From assembly GCF_002272745.1 (NCBI RefSeq), contig NZ_NPBD01000007.1:682001-746000 (forward strand): 64,000 nt of DNA, written 5' to 3'. Source of the DNA: Terribacillus saccharophilus (GTDB lineage: Bacteria; Bacillota; Bacilli; Bacillales; Amphibacillaceae). Under the pieces are notes generated by a model, which was not told the DNA's origin, made no database searches, and saw nothing but the letters and a program-made list of their open reading frames with translations. Made by a program: the position numbers and the translations under genes. This document shows positions 33,534-41,586 of this stretch, piece after piece (position 1 is the first letter of the stretch; each line of letters starts with the position of its first letter).

Positions 33534-34987
33534 ATATTGCACTTATTATTATATTGGGATTTTTGCTTTTAGCAGTCTTTTTAGGAATCAGGTCCACGAA
33601 AGGAAAAGATATGGACCTGGAGCAATGGACAGTCGGAGGTAGAGGATTCAGCGGTATCTTCGTCTTCCTGCTGATGGCAGGGGAAATTTATACAACATTC
33701 TCCTTCCTTGGCGGAAGCGGCTGGGCCTATGGTAAAGGAGCACCGGCTTTATATGTGCTTATGTATATTGGCTTGTCGTATGTTATGTCTTATTGGCTCC
33801 TGCCAGTCATTTGGCGGTATGCAAAGGAACATAGACTTGTATCGCAATCCGATTTCTTCGTCAGTAAATTCAATAGCCCGTATCTAGGTGTACTAGTTGC
33901 ACTAGTCGGGGTGATTGGTATGATTCCTGTCATCGTCGTACAGCTGAAAGGCTTGGGAATCATTGTTTCGCAAGCATCGTACGGTGCTATTTCTATGCAT
34001 ACTGCTGTATGGATCGGCGCCATCAGCTTAACAATTTATGTGATGCTTTCGGGCGTACATGGGTCTGCATGGACAGCTGCGATCAAGGATATTGTCATGG
34101 TAATCGTCATTTGCTTCCTTGGTATATATCTGCCCTTACATTATTATGGCGGCTTCCAGCCTATGTTCGAGGCAGTCAATTCTGCGAACCCAGATTTTCT
34201 CAAGTTCCCGGATGAAGGCTACAGTATGACATGGGTCATCTCTACTGTCTTACTGCTCGTGCTAGGTTTCTATATGTGGCCGCAAGTGTTCAGTTCCACG
34301 TATACTGCGAAAAACGAAAAAGTCTTCCGGAAAAACGCGATCATTAGCCCGCTTTATACGCTTATGCTCTTATTCGTCTTTTTCGTCGGAACAGCAGCAA
34401 TTCTGGCTGTGCCTGGATTGGAAGGAGAAGATGTGGATCTTTCCTTACTGCGATTATCGATTGAGACCTTCGACCCTTGGGTGATCGGCATCATCGGTGG
34501 CGCTGGCTTGCTGACAGCGTTGGTACCAGGTTCCTTGCTGATCATGAACACAGCGACTCTACTCGCGAAAAATATCTATCAAGTGTTTGCGCCTAGGACA
34601 AGTGACAAGACAATAGGAAAATTGGCGAGACTGTTTGTTCCGGTTGTTTCTTTACTGGCAGTCTACTATACGCTGCATGGGGGAGCAACTTTATCAAGTA
34701 TCATATTAATGGGTTACAGTCTCATGACGCAGCTAGCTCCATCGCTTTTCTGCAGCCTGTGGAAGCGGAGCTTCATTAATAAATATGGAGCAGCAGCAGG
34801 TATCATTGCCGGACTAGCTGTTGTCGCCTATATCACAACAACTCAATCTACATTAGTGGATTTAATTCCATCTCTGCCGCAATCATGGAATGACGTGAAC
34901 ACGGGCATCATTGCTTTAGTTATCAACTGTGTTGTCATGATAGTAGTGAGTTTAGCAACACGGAAAAAACTTCACAACGCAGCTTAA
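33530..34987 (+). CDS. Sodium:solute symporter family transporter (YhjB-like)
   Basis: The 485-residue protein has about 13 transmembrane segments and SSS-family features: WTVGGRGFSGIFVFLLMAGE near the start, SGVHGSAWTAAIKDIVMVI in the middle, and ALVPGSLLIMNTATLLAKNIYQ with the sodium-site Ser/Thr. It is paired with the DUF3311 gene in front. The substrate is unknown; candidates for this subfamily include organic acids and amino acids. Starts by translational coupling (ATGA). A long hairpin and dispersed repeat copy B follow. Confidence 0.92.
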   Translation: MNIALIIILGFLLLAVFLGIRSTKGKDMDLEQWTVGGRGFSGIFVFLLMAGEIYTTFSFLGGSGWAYGKGAPALYVLMYIGLSYVMSYWLLPVIWRYAKEHRLVSQSDFFVSKFNSPYLGVLVALVGVIGMIPVIVVQLKGLGIIVSQASYGAISMHTAVWIGAISLTIYVMLSGVHGSAWTAAIKDIVMVIVICFLGIYLPLHYYGGFQPMFEAVNSANPDFLKFPDEGYSMTWVISTVLLLVLGFYMWPQVFSSTYTAKNEKVFRKNAIISPLYTLMLLFVFFVGTAAILAVPGLEGEDVDLSLLRLSIETFDPWVIGIIGGAGLLTALVPGSLLIMNTATLLAKNIYQVFAPRTSDKTIGKLARLFVPVVSLLAVYYTLHGGATLSSIILMGYSLMTQLAPSLFCSLWKRSFINKYGAAAGIIAGLAVVAYITTTQSTLVDLIPSLPQSWNDVNTGIIALVINCVVMIVVSLATRKKLHNAA

Positions 34988-35035
34988 ATTTAAAACTATT
35001 TGAGAGAACTGGAACAGAAGTGTTTTACCCATATG

Positions 35036-35094
35036 AAAATCCGAACAGATGCGAATTTCTTTTGAAAAAAATTGCATGAGTTCGGATTTTTTTT
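35036..35094 (+). repeat. Long hairpin of the AATCCGAAC family (copy 2), terminator
   Basis: AAAATCCGAAC (35036-35046) pairs with GTTCGGATTTT (35080-35090), with inner ATGC/GCAT and AATT/AATT pairs, followed by T4. The ~40 bp before it match the sequence before copy 1 (ACTGGAaCAGaAGTG-like). It probably ends the symporter transcript. Confidence 0.75.
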
Positions 35095-35140
35095 GCTCTT
35101 TTAATTATCAAATACCTTTCGAACGAAAGAAATAATCAGC

Positions 35141-35318
35141 GTAGGCAGAATACGTAGACTCCTCGAAAATACAAACCAATTTTCTTCGTGCGACGTGCAG
35201 CTTTCGAAGCTTTCCTTGTCCAGTGGGAACAGCACAAGCTGAAGACCCCGCAGTGGTGCATTTCCACGAGGAGGCTGAGGCTATGCCCGCGGAAAGCGGA
35301 GTGTTCTGCCGAAGCGGG
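35141..35318 (+). repeat. Dispersed repeat, copy B (long form with 61-bp insert)
   Basis: Same block order as copy A, with ends GGCAGAATAC (35144-35153) and GTGTTCTGCC (35301-35310), but interrupted between ACTCCT and GGGAAC by 61 bp (35164-35224) containing TTCGTGCGA and GCTTTCGAAGC. The inverted copy D has a 61-bp insert at the same point with the same TTCGTGCGA motif. The rest of the 34988-35499 gap holds hairpin copy 2 and no recognised gene. Confidence 0.8.
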
Positions 35319-35499
35319 GATTTTTACTGTACATGAAAATTAATTATTAGTTTGTTCTTGTGTAACCAGGGCAGATATATTCACAGCCTTTTCAAGAACT
35401 AATTGATCATTGGATGGGAAGCATTTGCAATAATGTACTATATAACAGCAGTTACTTCGGTTTATATTCATGTTAGACCACTGAAAAAGGAGAGTCAGC

Positions 35500-36075
35500 A
35501 TGAATATCACTTCTTTTCTGATTTACTGCTTTATCGTTACATTTACGCCCGGGCCAACTAATATCGTTATCTTATCAACAGTGAATCAATTCGGTACGAG
35601 AAAAGCGATGCATTATACATATGGGGCGACTCTTGCGTTTGGTTTGCTATTATTTCTATCTGCTATACTGAATTCAGTGCTTGTAACTGTGTTACCGAAA
35701 ATACTAGTTCTCTTGCAAATAATCGGAAGTCTGTACATGGTATACCTTGCTTATCAAATATATAAGTCAGATAGCTCGAAAAAGAGCGGCCAACTGAACG
35801 GCACATTCTTATCTGGTTTCTTTATGCAGTTTTTAAATCCGAAGGTAATTATCTTTACACTAACTGTCATTCCAAGTTTCGTAATGAAAAACTATACAGA
35901 AAGTACTGTGATACTGATCTTTGTTGCTGTTATAACGATAATTGGTTTTCTGGCTTTTATTGGGTGGGTTCTTTTCGGAACACTCTTTAAGAGATTCTTG
36001 CAGAAACATACTAAAGTAGTAAATATACTTATGGCAGCTTTTTTACTCTATGCAGCTTGCATGATTTGGATTTAA
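35500..36075 (+). CDS. LysE/RhtB-family exporter
   Basis: A 191-residue membrane protein with six predicted transmembrane segments and the LysE hallmark TFTPGPTNIVILSTVNQFG at the start; the second half has FFMQFLNPKVIIFTLTVIP. These proteins export amino acids or related compounds. RBS AAAAAGGAGA. The AraC-family gene starts 19 bp downstream, so the exporter is probably controlled by its neighbour. Substrate unknown. Confidence 0.92.
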   Translation: MNITSFLIYCFIVTFTPGPTNIVILSTVNQFGTRKAMHYTYGATLAFGLLLFLSAILNSVLVTVLPKILVLLQIIGSLYMVYLAYQIYKSDSSKKSGQLNGTFLSGFFMQFLNPKVIIFTLTVIPSFVMKNYTESTVILIFVAVITIIGFLAFIGWVLFGTLFKRFLQKHTKVVNILMAAFLLYAACMIWI

Positions 36076-36094
36076 AAAGCCAGAGGTGACGAAA

Positions 36095-36871
36095 ATGGAA
36101 AAGTTCATCTATAAGAAGTCGGCGGGTATCACTGCATTGTCGGCGAGTATGAAGGAATTCACATATAAGAAACATGCACATAGAGAGTATGCCATGGGTG
36201 TTACGTTGCGCGGTATCCAACAATATAATTTGGATGGTCACAAGCAATTGTCTTATCCAAATGGCGTGATGCTCTTTAATCCAGAACAGACACATGACGG
36301 TATGGCGCACGATGAGACTGGCCTTGAATATGTGATGCTGTATTTGGAGCCTGAGCTACTGCAGGAAATTACAGGGCAAAAGGAATTGATTCGTTTTGCA
36401 GATCCAATCGTATATGATGCTGGACTTAAACGGAAGGTATTGAACTTATCTCACGCCATATTAAATGAAAAAGAGGAAGCGTTTTGCAATGAACTGGCAG
36501 TTTCCCTTACAGATACACTTGCTCGGACTGATCTGGATACAAACTGTAGGAAAGATAACGCGTTAATTATGAAGGCCAAGGATATAATTCATAGCAACTT
36601 ACAAGGTGTACTTAAACTAGACGCAATATGTGATGAATTACAGATCTCGAAATACAAATTTATTAGACTCTTTAACACGCATACAGGAATTTCGCCGTAC
36701 CAGTATTTTTTAAATAGCAAGTTACAGCAAGCAAAGCAAATAATAGAGAAACACAAAGATATATATGAAGCAGTTGCTGCTTGTGGGTTCGTTGACCTGG
36801 CACATTTGAATAAGCATTTTAAAAGTGTTTATGGAATAACTGCACATGATTATGTGCTGAACATAAGATAA
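36095..36871 (+). CDS. AraC-family transcriptional regulator linked to the LysE exporter
   Basis: The 258-residue regulator has an N-terminal cupin-type AraC ligand domain (HREYAMGVTLRGIQQYNLDG, LFNPEQTHDG) and two C-terminal helix-turn-helix units (LDAICDELQISKYKFIRLF, IYEAVAACGFVDLAHLNKHF, ending ITAHDYVLNIR). AraC proteins of this kind often lie beside LysE-type exporters and sense the exported compound. ATG 36095 follows AGAGGTGA at 5-6 bp; the in-frame GTG at 36086 is part of that ribosome-binding site and is rejected. Confidence 0.92.
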   Translation: MEKFIYKKSAGITALSASMKEFTYKKHAHREYAMGVTLRGIQQYNLDGHKQLSYPNGVMLFNPEQTHDGMAHDETGLEYVMLYLEPELLQEITGQKELIRFADPIVYDAGLKRKVLNLSHAILNEKEEAFCNELAVSLTDTLARTDLDTNCRKDNALIMKAKDIIHSNLQGVLKLDAICDELQISKYKFIRLFNTHTGISPYQYFLNSKLQQAKQIIEKHKDIYEAVAACGFVDLAHLNKHFKSVYGITAHDYVLNIR

Positions 36872-36966
36872 GGCACTCATTATTGAAGTGAAAAAGTCAA
36901 CTGAAAACTATACATTTTTATAAGGTAACAACGATTAATAATATTTTTAAGTATAAGAAATGCTGC

Positions 36967-36999
36967 AACCGCGCTATCACATCAGATAGCGCGGTTTTT
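36967..36999 (+). terminator. Rho-independent terminator before the gas-vesicle cluster
   Basis: AACCGCGCTATC, loop ACATCA, GATAGCGCGGTT followed by TTT. It isolates the LysE-AraC pair from the gvp genes. No convincing SigA or SigB promoter was found in the ~100 bp between it and gvpQ. Confidence 0.92.
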
Positions 37000-37103
37000 G
37001 TATTTTTTCTTACCAATGATGCCAATATCTTCATTCACAATTTTTTTGCTATAAAAATGATTACTTTTGGGAATGTACCTTTTAGACGCACAGGAGGTGA
37101 GCA

Positions 37104-37568
37104 ATCGTTAAAGCTAACAAAACAAAAGTAGCCAAGACAGCAACGAGGCTCGTAACCGGTGTCCTCAAAAAAGCTATTACTCAGGAAAAGCAAAAAAAAC
37201 TCAAGAAAAAAATTGGGCAAGTAGCGAAGGATCAGATGCAGGCATCTTTATCAAATAAGGTCGGTGAGAAAGCGGAAACTGCCGCCTCAAAACTAGAACA
37301 CATCAAGGAAAACAAAAGTACTGATGTGCACGAAAAGGCGCAGCAGTCGGCTGATAAGCTGCGGGCGAAATTGCTTGGCTGGAAGGATGAACTCCAAGAC
37401 ACTGCAACGCAGATGAAGGACAAGGTGGAGGGTGACCGCAGTTCTGACAGCAAAGGCCCGCAAGTTAAGTCGATTTCTCAAATCAAACATGTTGAGGAAT
37501 TAAAGAGCTACCGGGATGTGAAAGGACCGGCAGCAGTGAAAAAATTGAGCGATGTGAAGAAAAAATAA
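37104..37568 (+). CDS. gvpQ: Gas vesicle protein GvpQ, apparently with a non-canonical ATC start
   Basis: A 154-residue very basic, helical protein. The in-frame ATG at 37236 would discard 44 codons that clearly read as the GvpQ N-terminus (VKANKTKVAKTATR..., KKLKKKIGQVAKDQM). That frame is open only from 37101 after a TGA, and a strong GGAGG (37093-37097) lies 6 bp before an ATC at 37104; no ATG, GTG or TTG occurs there in frame. The start is therefore either AUC or a mutated ATG. GvpQ is an accessory protein of the B. megaterium cluster, placed just before the structural gene, as here. Its exact role is unclear. Confidence 0.75.
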   Translation: MVKANKTKVAKTATRLVTGVLKKAITQEKQKKLKKKIGQVAKDQMQASLSNKVGEKAETAASKLEHIKENKSTDVHEKAQQSADKLRAKLLGWKDELQDTATQMKDKVEGDRSSDSKGPQVKSISQIKHVEELKSYRDVKGPAAVKKLSDVKKK

Positions 37569-37583
37569 GAAGGAGTGTTTAAT

Positions 37584-37847
37584 ATGGCAGTTCAAAAAAG
37601 TACAGATAGTTCCGGCTTGGCGGACGTAATTGATCGCATTTTAGATAAAGGGATTGTAATTGACGCGTTTGTACGGGTCTCTGTAGTAGGTATCGAAATC
37701 TTAACAATTGAGGCCAGAGTCGTAATCGCTAGTGTGGATACGTGGTTGCGATATGCCGAAGCGGTCGGTCTCTTACGTGATGAGGTGCAGAACGAAGGAT
37801 TGCAGGAACAAAAGAATGAACGAGGCAATTCCTTATTCAGTGTATGA
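37584..37847 (+). CDS. gvpB: Gas vesicle structural protein GvpB (GvpA family)
   Basis: The 87-residue product is the hydrophobic rib protein of the vesicle wall. The GvpA fold is clear: an N-terminal helix ([21 protein letters not shown]), beta hairpin [22 protein letters not shown] and second helix WLRYAEAVG. It has a short charged C-terminal tail. RBS AAGGAG before ATG 37584; the GTG three codons upstream overlaps it and is rejected. By position after gvpQ it corresponds to gvpB of B. megaterium, which suffices for vesicle formation without gvpA. A hairpin directly follows. Confidence 0.95.
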   Translation: MAVQKSTDSSGLADVIDRILDKGIVIDAFVRVSVVGIEILTIEARVVIASVDTWLRYAEAVGLLRDEVQNEGLQEQKNERGNSLFSV

Positions 37848-37875
37848 GGAGAGCAGGCTTTAAGCCTGTTTCCTC
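37846..37875 (+). promoter_or_regulatory. Intercistronic hairpin between gvpB and gvpR
   Basis: GAGGA-GA-GCAGGCTT, A-rich loop, AAGCCTG-TT-TCCTC with TTTC after it. It starts at the gvpB stop codon. It may attenuate transcription or stabilise the gvpB end of the message, so that the structural protein is made in excess of the accessory proteins. Confidence 0.6.
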
Positions 37876-37904
37876 TTTCATAATTTACTAAAAGGAGGGG
37901 AAAT

Positions 37905-38177
37905 ATGAGCATCACAGATATCATGAAAAAAGTTAGCAGCTTCTTTGAAGAATATATCGCGCCGCCCCATAAGATCACGGCAGTGGAACCGAGGCGGGGT
38001 GAAGATGGTGAAGACGGATGGGCTGTCATTATAGAAGTATTTGAAGAGCGGGATTATATGAAGAAGTATGCGAAGGACGAGATGCTTGGTGTGTATGCCG
38101 TCACACTGAATAAAGATGCTGAAATTGAATCTTATTTAAGACAAAGTACACGTTACAGAAGTGCAGTAGATCATTAA
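37905..38177 (+). CDS. gvpR: Gas vesicle protein GvpR (GvpO family)
   Basis: A 90-residue acidic protein of the GvpO/GvpR family (GEDGWAVIIEVFEERDY, EMLGVYAVTLNKDAEIESYLR, RYRSA). GvpO proteins are needed for vesicle formation in archaea; GvpR is its counterpart in the B. megaterium cluster. RBS AAAGGAGGGG. In B. megaterium gvpN follows gvpR, but here gvpF starts 17 bp downstream and gvpN is absent. Confidence 0.9.
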   Translation: MSITDIMKKVSSFFEEYIAPPHKITAVEPRRGEDGEDGWAVIIEVFEERDYMKKYAKDEMLGVYAVTLNKDAEIESYLRQSTRYRSAVDH

Positions 38178-38194
38178 TAAAGGAGGCAGCAGCA

Positions 38195-38950
38195 ATGGAT
38201 GGAACATATGTATTTTGCGCAGTACAGAATCCGGTTGAGCCAAGCTTCGGAGATGTGGAGATGGATGGAGTTTCCGGAAGCACGTATATGATTCCCAATG
38301 GGGATATGGCATTTGTAGCGGCTAGAGTTCCGCAGAAAATTTATCATCCTACTAAGGATAATTTAATGGCACATCAAGCTATCCTTTCCTCGGTCATGGA
38401 GAAACAGGAAGCGATGATTCCGGTCAGTTTTGGCAATGTTTTTAAAACGGATGAAGATGCAAAGGTGATACTGAAGAAACTAGAACCTCAGTTTACAGAA
38501 CTATTTCCAGAGATTCGCAATAAGATCGAGCTAGGATTGAAAGTTATTGGCAAACAGGAATGGCTAGAGGAGGAAATTCATAAAGAACCTGCTATCGTCA
38601 GACTGAAAGAAGCCGTAAGCAAAAAATCAAAGGAAGCTGGATACTATGATCGAATGAAGCTTGGTGAACTAACCCAGAAGTTCTTTACTGACAAGCGTCG
38701 GCAAATCGAAGAAGAGATTCTAATGCCACTCCAGGAGCTAGCTACAGCAGCAAAAGCGAATGAACCAATCAGTGAGAAAATGCTACTGAATAGTGCGTTT
38801 TTGCTGGAAAAGGAAAAAGAATCGCAATTTGATGAAGCAGTCAACGAGCTCCATGACATATGGGGAGGAAAGGTGGATTTCAAATATTCCGGCCCATGGC
38901 CAGCATATAACTTTATCAATATTCGTTTGCAGGTTGAGAAGCCGTCATGA
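38195..38950 (+). CDS. gvpF: Gas vesicle protein GvpF (GvpL/GvpF family)
   Basis: A 251-residue GvpF/GvpL-family protein with the N-terminal alpha/beta domain (YVFCAVQNP, VPFSFGNVFKT-like segment MIPVSFGNVF) and a C-terminal domain ending FKYSGPWPAYNFINI. GvpF coats or nucleates GvpA assembly and is a minor wall component in haloarchaea. RBS AAAGGAGG. The gvpG gene overlaps its end by 4 bp. Confidence 0.95.
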   Translation: MDGTYVFCAVQNPVEPSFGDVEMDGVSGSTYMIPNGDMAFVAARVPQKIYHPTKDNLMAHQAILSSVMEKQEAMIPVSFGNVFKTDEDAKVILKKLEPQFTELFPEIRNKIELGLKVIGKQEWLEEEIHKEPAIVRLKEAVSKKSKEAGYYDRMKLGELTQKFFTDKRRQIEEEILMPLQELATAAKANEPISEKMLLNSAFLLEKEKESQFDEAVNELHDIWGGKVDFKYSGPWPAYNFINIRLQVEKPS

Positions 38951-39213
38951 TACCTTTTCTGGTCTCTGCACCAATCAAACTATTGATAAAAATCGGGCAG
39001 AAGATCAAGGACGAAGCTGATAAGGAGTACTTCGATATTTCTGCTATACAGCAGAAACTGATACAGCTGCAGATGCTCTATGAATTAGAGGAAATCTCGG
39101 AAGAGGCATACAAAGAAAAGGAGCAGGAGCTTCTGCTGCGCTATGAAGTCGCCAAGCAGCGTGAACTGGATGAGTGGGAAAAGCTTGCTGAAGAAGAAGA
39201 AGATAAGGGGTAA
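38947..39213 (+). CDS. gvpG: Gas vesicle protein GvpG
   Basis: An 88-residue, strongly helical and charged protein. The start, MIPFLVSAPIKLLIKIGQKI, is typical for GvpG, and the rest is a Glu/Lys-rich helix (EEAYKEKEQELLLRYEVAK). It overlaps gvpF by 4 bp (ATGA) and lies 5 bp from gvpL. An accessory factor in vesicle nucleation. Confidence 0.93.
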   Translation: MIPFLVSAPIKLLIKIGQKIKDEADKEYFDISAIQQKLIQLQMLYELEEISEEAYKEKEQELLLRYEVAKQRELDEWEKLAEEEEDKG

Positions 39214-39218
39214 GGAAT

Positions 39219-40028
39219 ATGGGACAGAAAGAAAATTATATTTATTTATACGGTATTGTACCGGCTAATGAACTGGATGTAACACCATTTTCCCCGTTTA
39301 CGGGCATCGATAAAGAACAGAAAGCAACTATTGCGAGATACGGGGACATTGCAGCTATATATACGGTAGTAGATGCAGAAGCGTACGAAGGGGAAGCGCT
39401 GGAGACTAGGATGAAAGACGACCTCGAATGGCTTCAGGAGAGTGCGATGCACCATCATGAAGTGCTACTTTCTCTGCAGAAGCAGTATACGCTGATTCCA
39501 ATGAAGTTCTGTACGATTTATTTAAGTCAGGGCAGTCTGGAAGAAAAGCTGTGTGAACAAGCGGAAACGATCGAAACCCTATTTACGAGAATTAAAGGCA
39601 GTGAGGAATGGAATCTAAAAATCTACTGTGATGATGAACCCCTCCGTGAGCACGTCCTGCAGCATAGCCCCAGTATTAAAGAAAAGATGAAGGAAATAGA
39701 GAGCTTGCCTCCAGGCCGTCAATTCTTTGAAAAGCGAAAAATCGATCAGCTTGTTGATGATGAATTAGAAAAAGAGAAGAATCAATTCTGTGAACAAATA
39801 CATGCGGAACTAACTGAAATTGCTTCAGAAGAGAAAGTAAAGACAGCCTGGAGCAAGGATGTCACAGGCCGTGAGCTGGAAATGAGCTGGAATAGTGTCT
39901 ATCTTATCCAGAAGAACCAAGTAGAAGCGTTCTTGGAGCTTGTTCAACAAAAAAATGAAGAAAGTGCTTCGTCGGGATGGAAATTCGAAGCAACCGGACC
40001 TTGGCCAGCTTATCATTTCGTCTATTAG
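39219..40028 (+). CDS. gvpL: Gas vesicle protein GvpL (GvpL/GvpF family)
   Basis: The 269-residue paralog of GvpF shares the N-terminal fold (YLYGIVPANELD), a FCTIYLSQ segment equivalent to the SFGNVF region, and the C-terminal EATGPWPAYHFVY. GvpL is an assembly factor that interacts with most accessory Gvp proteins in haloarchaea. RBS AAGGGGTAAGG. gvpS starts 13 bp downstream. Confidence 0.95.
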   Translation: MGQKENYIYLYGIVPANELDVTPFSPFTGIDKEQKATIARYGDIAAIYTVVDAEAYEGEALETRMKDDLEWLQESAMHHHEVLLSLQKQYTLIPMKFCTIYLSQGSLEEKLCEQAETIETLFTRIKGSEEWNLKIYCDDEPLREHVLQHSPSIKEKMKEIESLPPGRQFFEKRKIDQLVDDELEKEKNQFCEQIHAELTEIASEEKVKTAWSKDVTGRELEMSWNSVYLIQKNQVEAFLELVQQKNEESASSGWKFEATGPWPAYHFVY

Positions 40029-40041
40029 ATGGAGGAGCTAG

Positions 40042-40335
40042 ATGAATACACGTGAGACGATCGACAGAAACAAGGATGTGTCCTTGATAGATATACTTGA
40101 TGTTATTCTCGACAAGGGAGTTGCATTAAAAGGAGATTTAATTATTTCAATTGCGGGAGTCGACTTAGTCTACTTGGACTTACGGGTGCTAATTGCATCT
40201 GTTGAAACGCTAGTACAAAATCAATCCGGTAAATCGCGGATGGATATTACATCTGAAGCATTTGATAAACAGAAGGAGGAGCTGGAATATGGAAGTGCAG
40301 CAGCCGAAGAGCGGGCGAATCCATTTAGATCCTGA
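40042..40335 (+). CDS. gvpS: Gas vesicle protein GvpS (GvpA-like)
   Basis: A 97-residue GvpA-family protein with the same helix-hairpin-helix core (LIDILDVILDKGVALKGDL, SIAGVDLVYLDLRVLIASVET) and a longer polar tail. In B. megaterium gvpS lies between gvpL and gvpK, as here. RBS GGAGG. Its 3' end overlaps the gvpK start by 47 bp in another frame. Confidence 0.93.
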   Translation: MNTRETIDRNKDVSLIDILDVILDKGVALKGDLIISIAGVDLVYLDLRVLIASVETLVQNQSGKSRMDITSEAFDKQKEELEYGSAAAEERANPFRS

Positions 40336-40585
40336 TGATGCAGAACATGGTTTGGCGCAATTGGTCATGACAGTAATTGAATTGCTGCGCCAAATCGTCG
40401 AACGTCATGCTATCCGACGTGTGGAAGGCGGAACACTGTCGGATCAGCAAATCGAGGATCTAGGCATAGCATTGATGAACCTAGAATTAAAGATGGAAGA
40501 ACTGAAACTAATCTTCAACTTAAAAGATGAAGATTTGAATATTGACCTTGGTCCATTAGGAAATCTCTTACCAGGAAAGAAGTGA
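40289..40585 (+). CDS. gvpK: Gas vesicle protein GvpK
   Basis: A 98-residue helical protein with the GvpK features HGLAQLVMTVIELLRQIVERHAIRR and ALMNLELKMEELKLIF. ATG 40289 is chosen because AGAAGGAGGAG precedes it; an upstream in-frame ATG at 40262 lacks such a site. Even so it overlaps gvpS by 47 bp, which implies coupled translation. GvpK is an essential accessory protein. Confidence 0.93.
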   Translation: MEVQQPKSGRIHLDPDDAEHGLAQLVMTVIELLRQIVERHAIRRVEGGTLSDQQIEDLGIALMNLELKMEELKLIFNLKDEDLNIDLGPLGNLLPGKK

Positions 40586-40589
40586 AAAA

Positions 40590-40898
40590 ATGGCAGAACA
40601 ACAAGTCGTTCAGAGCAACACTAGTAACTTGGTCGATGTATTGGAAAAAGTACTGGATAAAGGTGTTGTCATTGCCGGAGACATTACAGTAGGAATAGCG
40701 GATGTAGAGTTGCTTACAATCAAAATACGTTTAATCGTAGCCTCGGTCGATAAAGCAAAAGAAATCGGCTTGGACTGGTGGGAATCAGATCCATATCTCT
40801 CCTCAAAAGCAGCAGACAGCCATACGAAACGGCTGCAGGAGGAAAATGAACAGCTTCAGAAACGCTTGGAACTACTAGAACAAAAAATGTCAGACTAA
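40590..40898 (+). CDS. gvpJ: Gas vesicle protein GvpJ (GvpA-like)
   Basis: A 102-residue GvpA paralog: NLVDVLEKVLDKGVVIAGDI, then GIADVELLTIKIRLIVASVDK, and an extended C-terminal coiled coil (RLQEENEQLQKRLELLEQK). GvpJ is thought to form the conical tips or nucleus. It is third of three GvpA-fold genes in the cluster (with gvpB and gvpS). It starts 4 bp after gvpK. Confidence 0.94.
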   Translation: MAEQQVVQSNTSNLVDVLEKVLDKGVVIAGDITVGIADVELLTIKIRLIVASVDKAKEIGLDWWESDPYLSSKAADSHTKRLQEENEQLQKRLELLEQKMSD

Positions 40899-40911
40899 GG
40901 TGGAATAGAAA

Positions 40912-41571
40912 ATGAGTGAAATGAAAGATAAAGTTGTAAATAAGGCAGTAGTTAAAGCAGCAGATAAAGTAAATAAAATAGATAATACCTGGAATTGGAC
41001 AATTGCAGGTGGTTTAGCCGGAGCCTCAATCGGACTACTGACCAGCCCGAAAATTGGGAAGAAAATCGCAGGTACTTTCCAATCAGCGAAAACGAAGGTG
41101 AAGGGAAAAGACTTGGGTGGATCAGTTAAGCAGATGAAAGACCAGACCATCAATTTGGTGCAGGATAAACTTAAAAAAGATAAGAGTTCGGACGAAGATA
41201 ATAGCACGGAAAACCAGGAAGAAAAGAATGAGAATGTTACTAACCAGAATGATAACAACAACCAGGACAATCAGAATGATAAGAACAATCAGGATAAGCA
41301 AGATGATAGCAACAATCAAGAGAATCAAAATGATAAGAACAATCAGGATAAACAAGATGATAACAACAACCAGGATAACCAAAAGGATCAAAGCAGCCAG
41401 AACAACCATGCTAATGAGAACCTGCGAGATGAGAATGAGCATCTAAAACAGAAAATCGAAGAACTGGAAAATAAATTGAACCAGCTCATGAACGACAGTT
41501 CGTCAAAAGAGGAAGATGCTGAGAACAGCAATGGAATAACAATCGTACGACAAGATGACGTTACAAAGTGA
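40912..41571 (+). CDS. gvpT: Gas vesicle protein GvpT, with Asn/Gln/Asp-rich repeats
   Basis: A 219-residue protein: a basic N-terminal helix, a YtxH-like hydrophobic segment (WTIAGGLAGASIGLLTSP, about residues 29-46), a charged linker, six 9-residue Asn/Gln/Asp repeats (about residues 113-166; units such as NDKNNQDKQ) and a C-terminal coiled coil (EHLKQKIEELENKLNQL). Position between gvpJ and gvpU identifies it as GvpT, one of the least conserved genes of the B. megaterium cluster. The repeat tract is probably disordered and variable in length between strains. Confidence 0.85.
   Translation: MSEMKDKVVNKAVVKAADKVNKIDNTWNWTIAGGLAGASIGLLTSPKIGKKIAGTFQSAKTKVKGKDLGGSVKQMKDQTINLVQDKLKKDKSSDEDNSTENQEEKNENVTNQNDNNNQDNQNDKNNQDKQDDSNNQENQNDKNNQDKQDDNNNQDNQKDQSSQNNHANENLRDENEHLKQKIEELENKLNQLMNDSSSKEEDAENSNGITIVRQDDVTK
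41248..41409 (+). repeat. Six 27-bp tandem repeats inside gvpT
   Basis: Each 27-bp unit encodes nine residues of the pattern (N/D/K)D-x-(N/S)(N/S)Q-(D/E/N)-(N/K)-(Q/H). Units 2 and 4 are identical at protein level (NDKNNQDKQ), pointing to recent duplication of an 18-residue block. Confidence 0.85.
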
Positions 41572-41586
41572 TTAGGAGGGTTAAAA

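Noticed and set aside
37000..37100. SigB promoter for the gas-vesicle cluster
   Set aside because: GGGAAT near 37067 resembles a SigB -10, but there is no GTTT-type -35 at 12-15 bp.
41122..41446. Long Leu/Ile-rich minus-strand frame opposite gvpT
   Set aside because: It is the complement of Asn/Asp/Gln repeat codons; hydrophobic composition is an artefact of the complementary strand.
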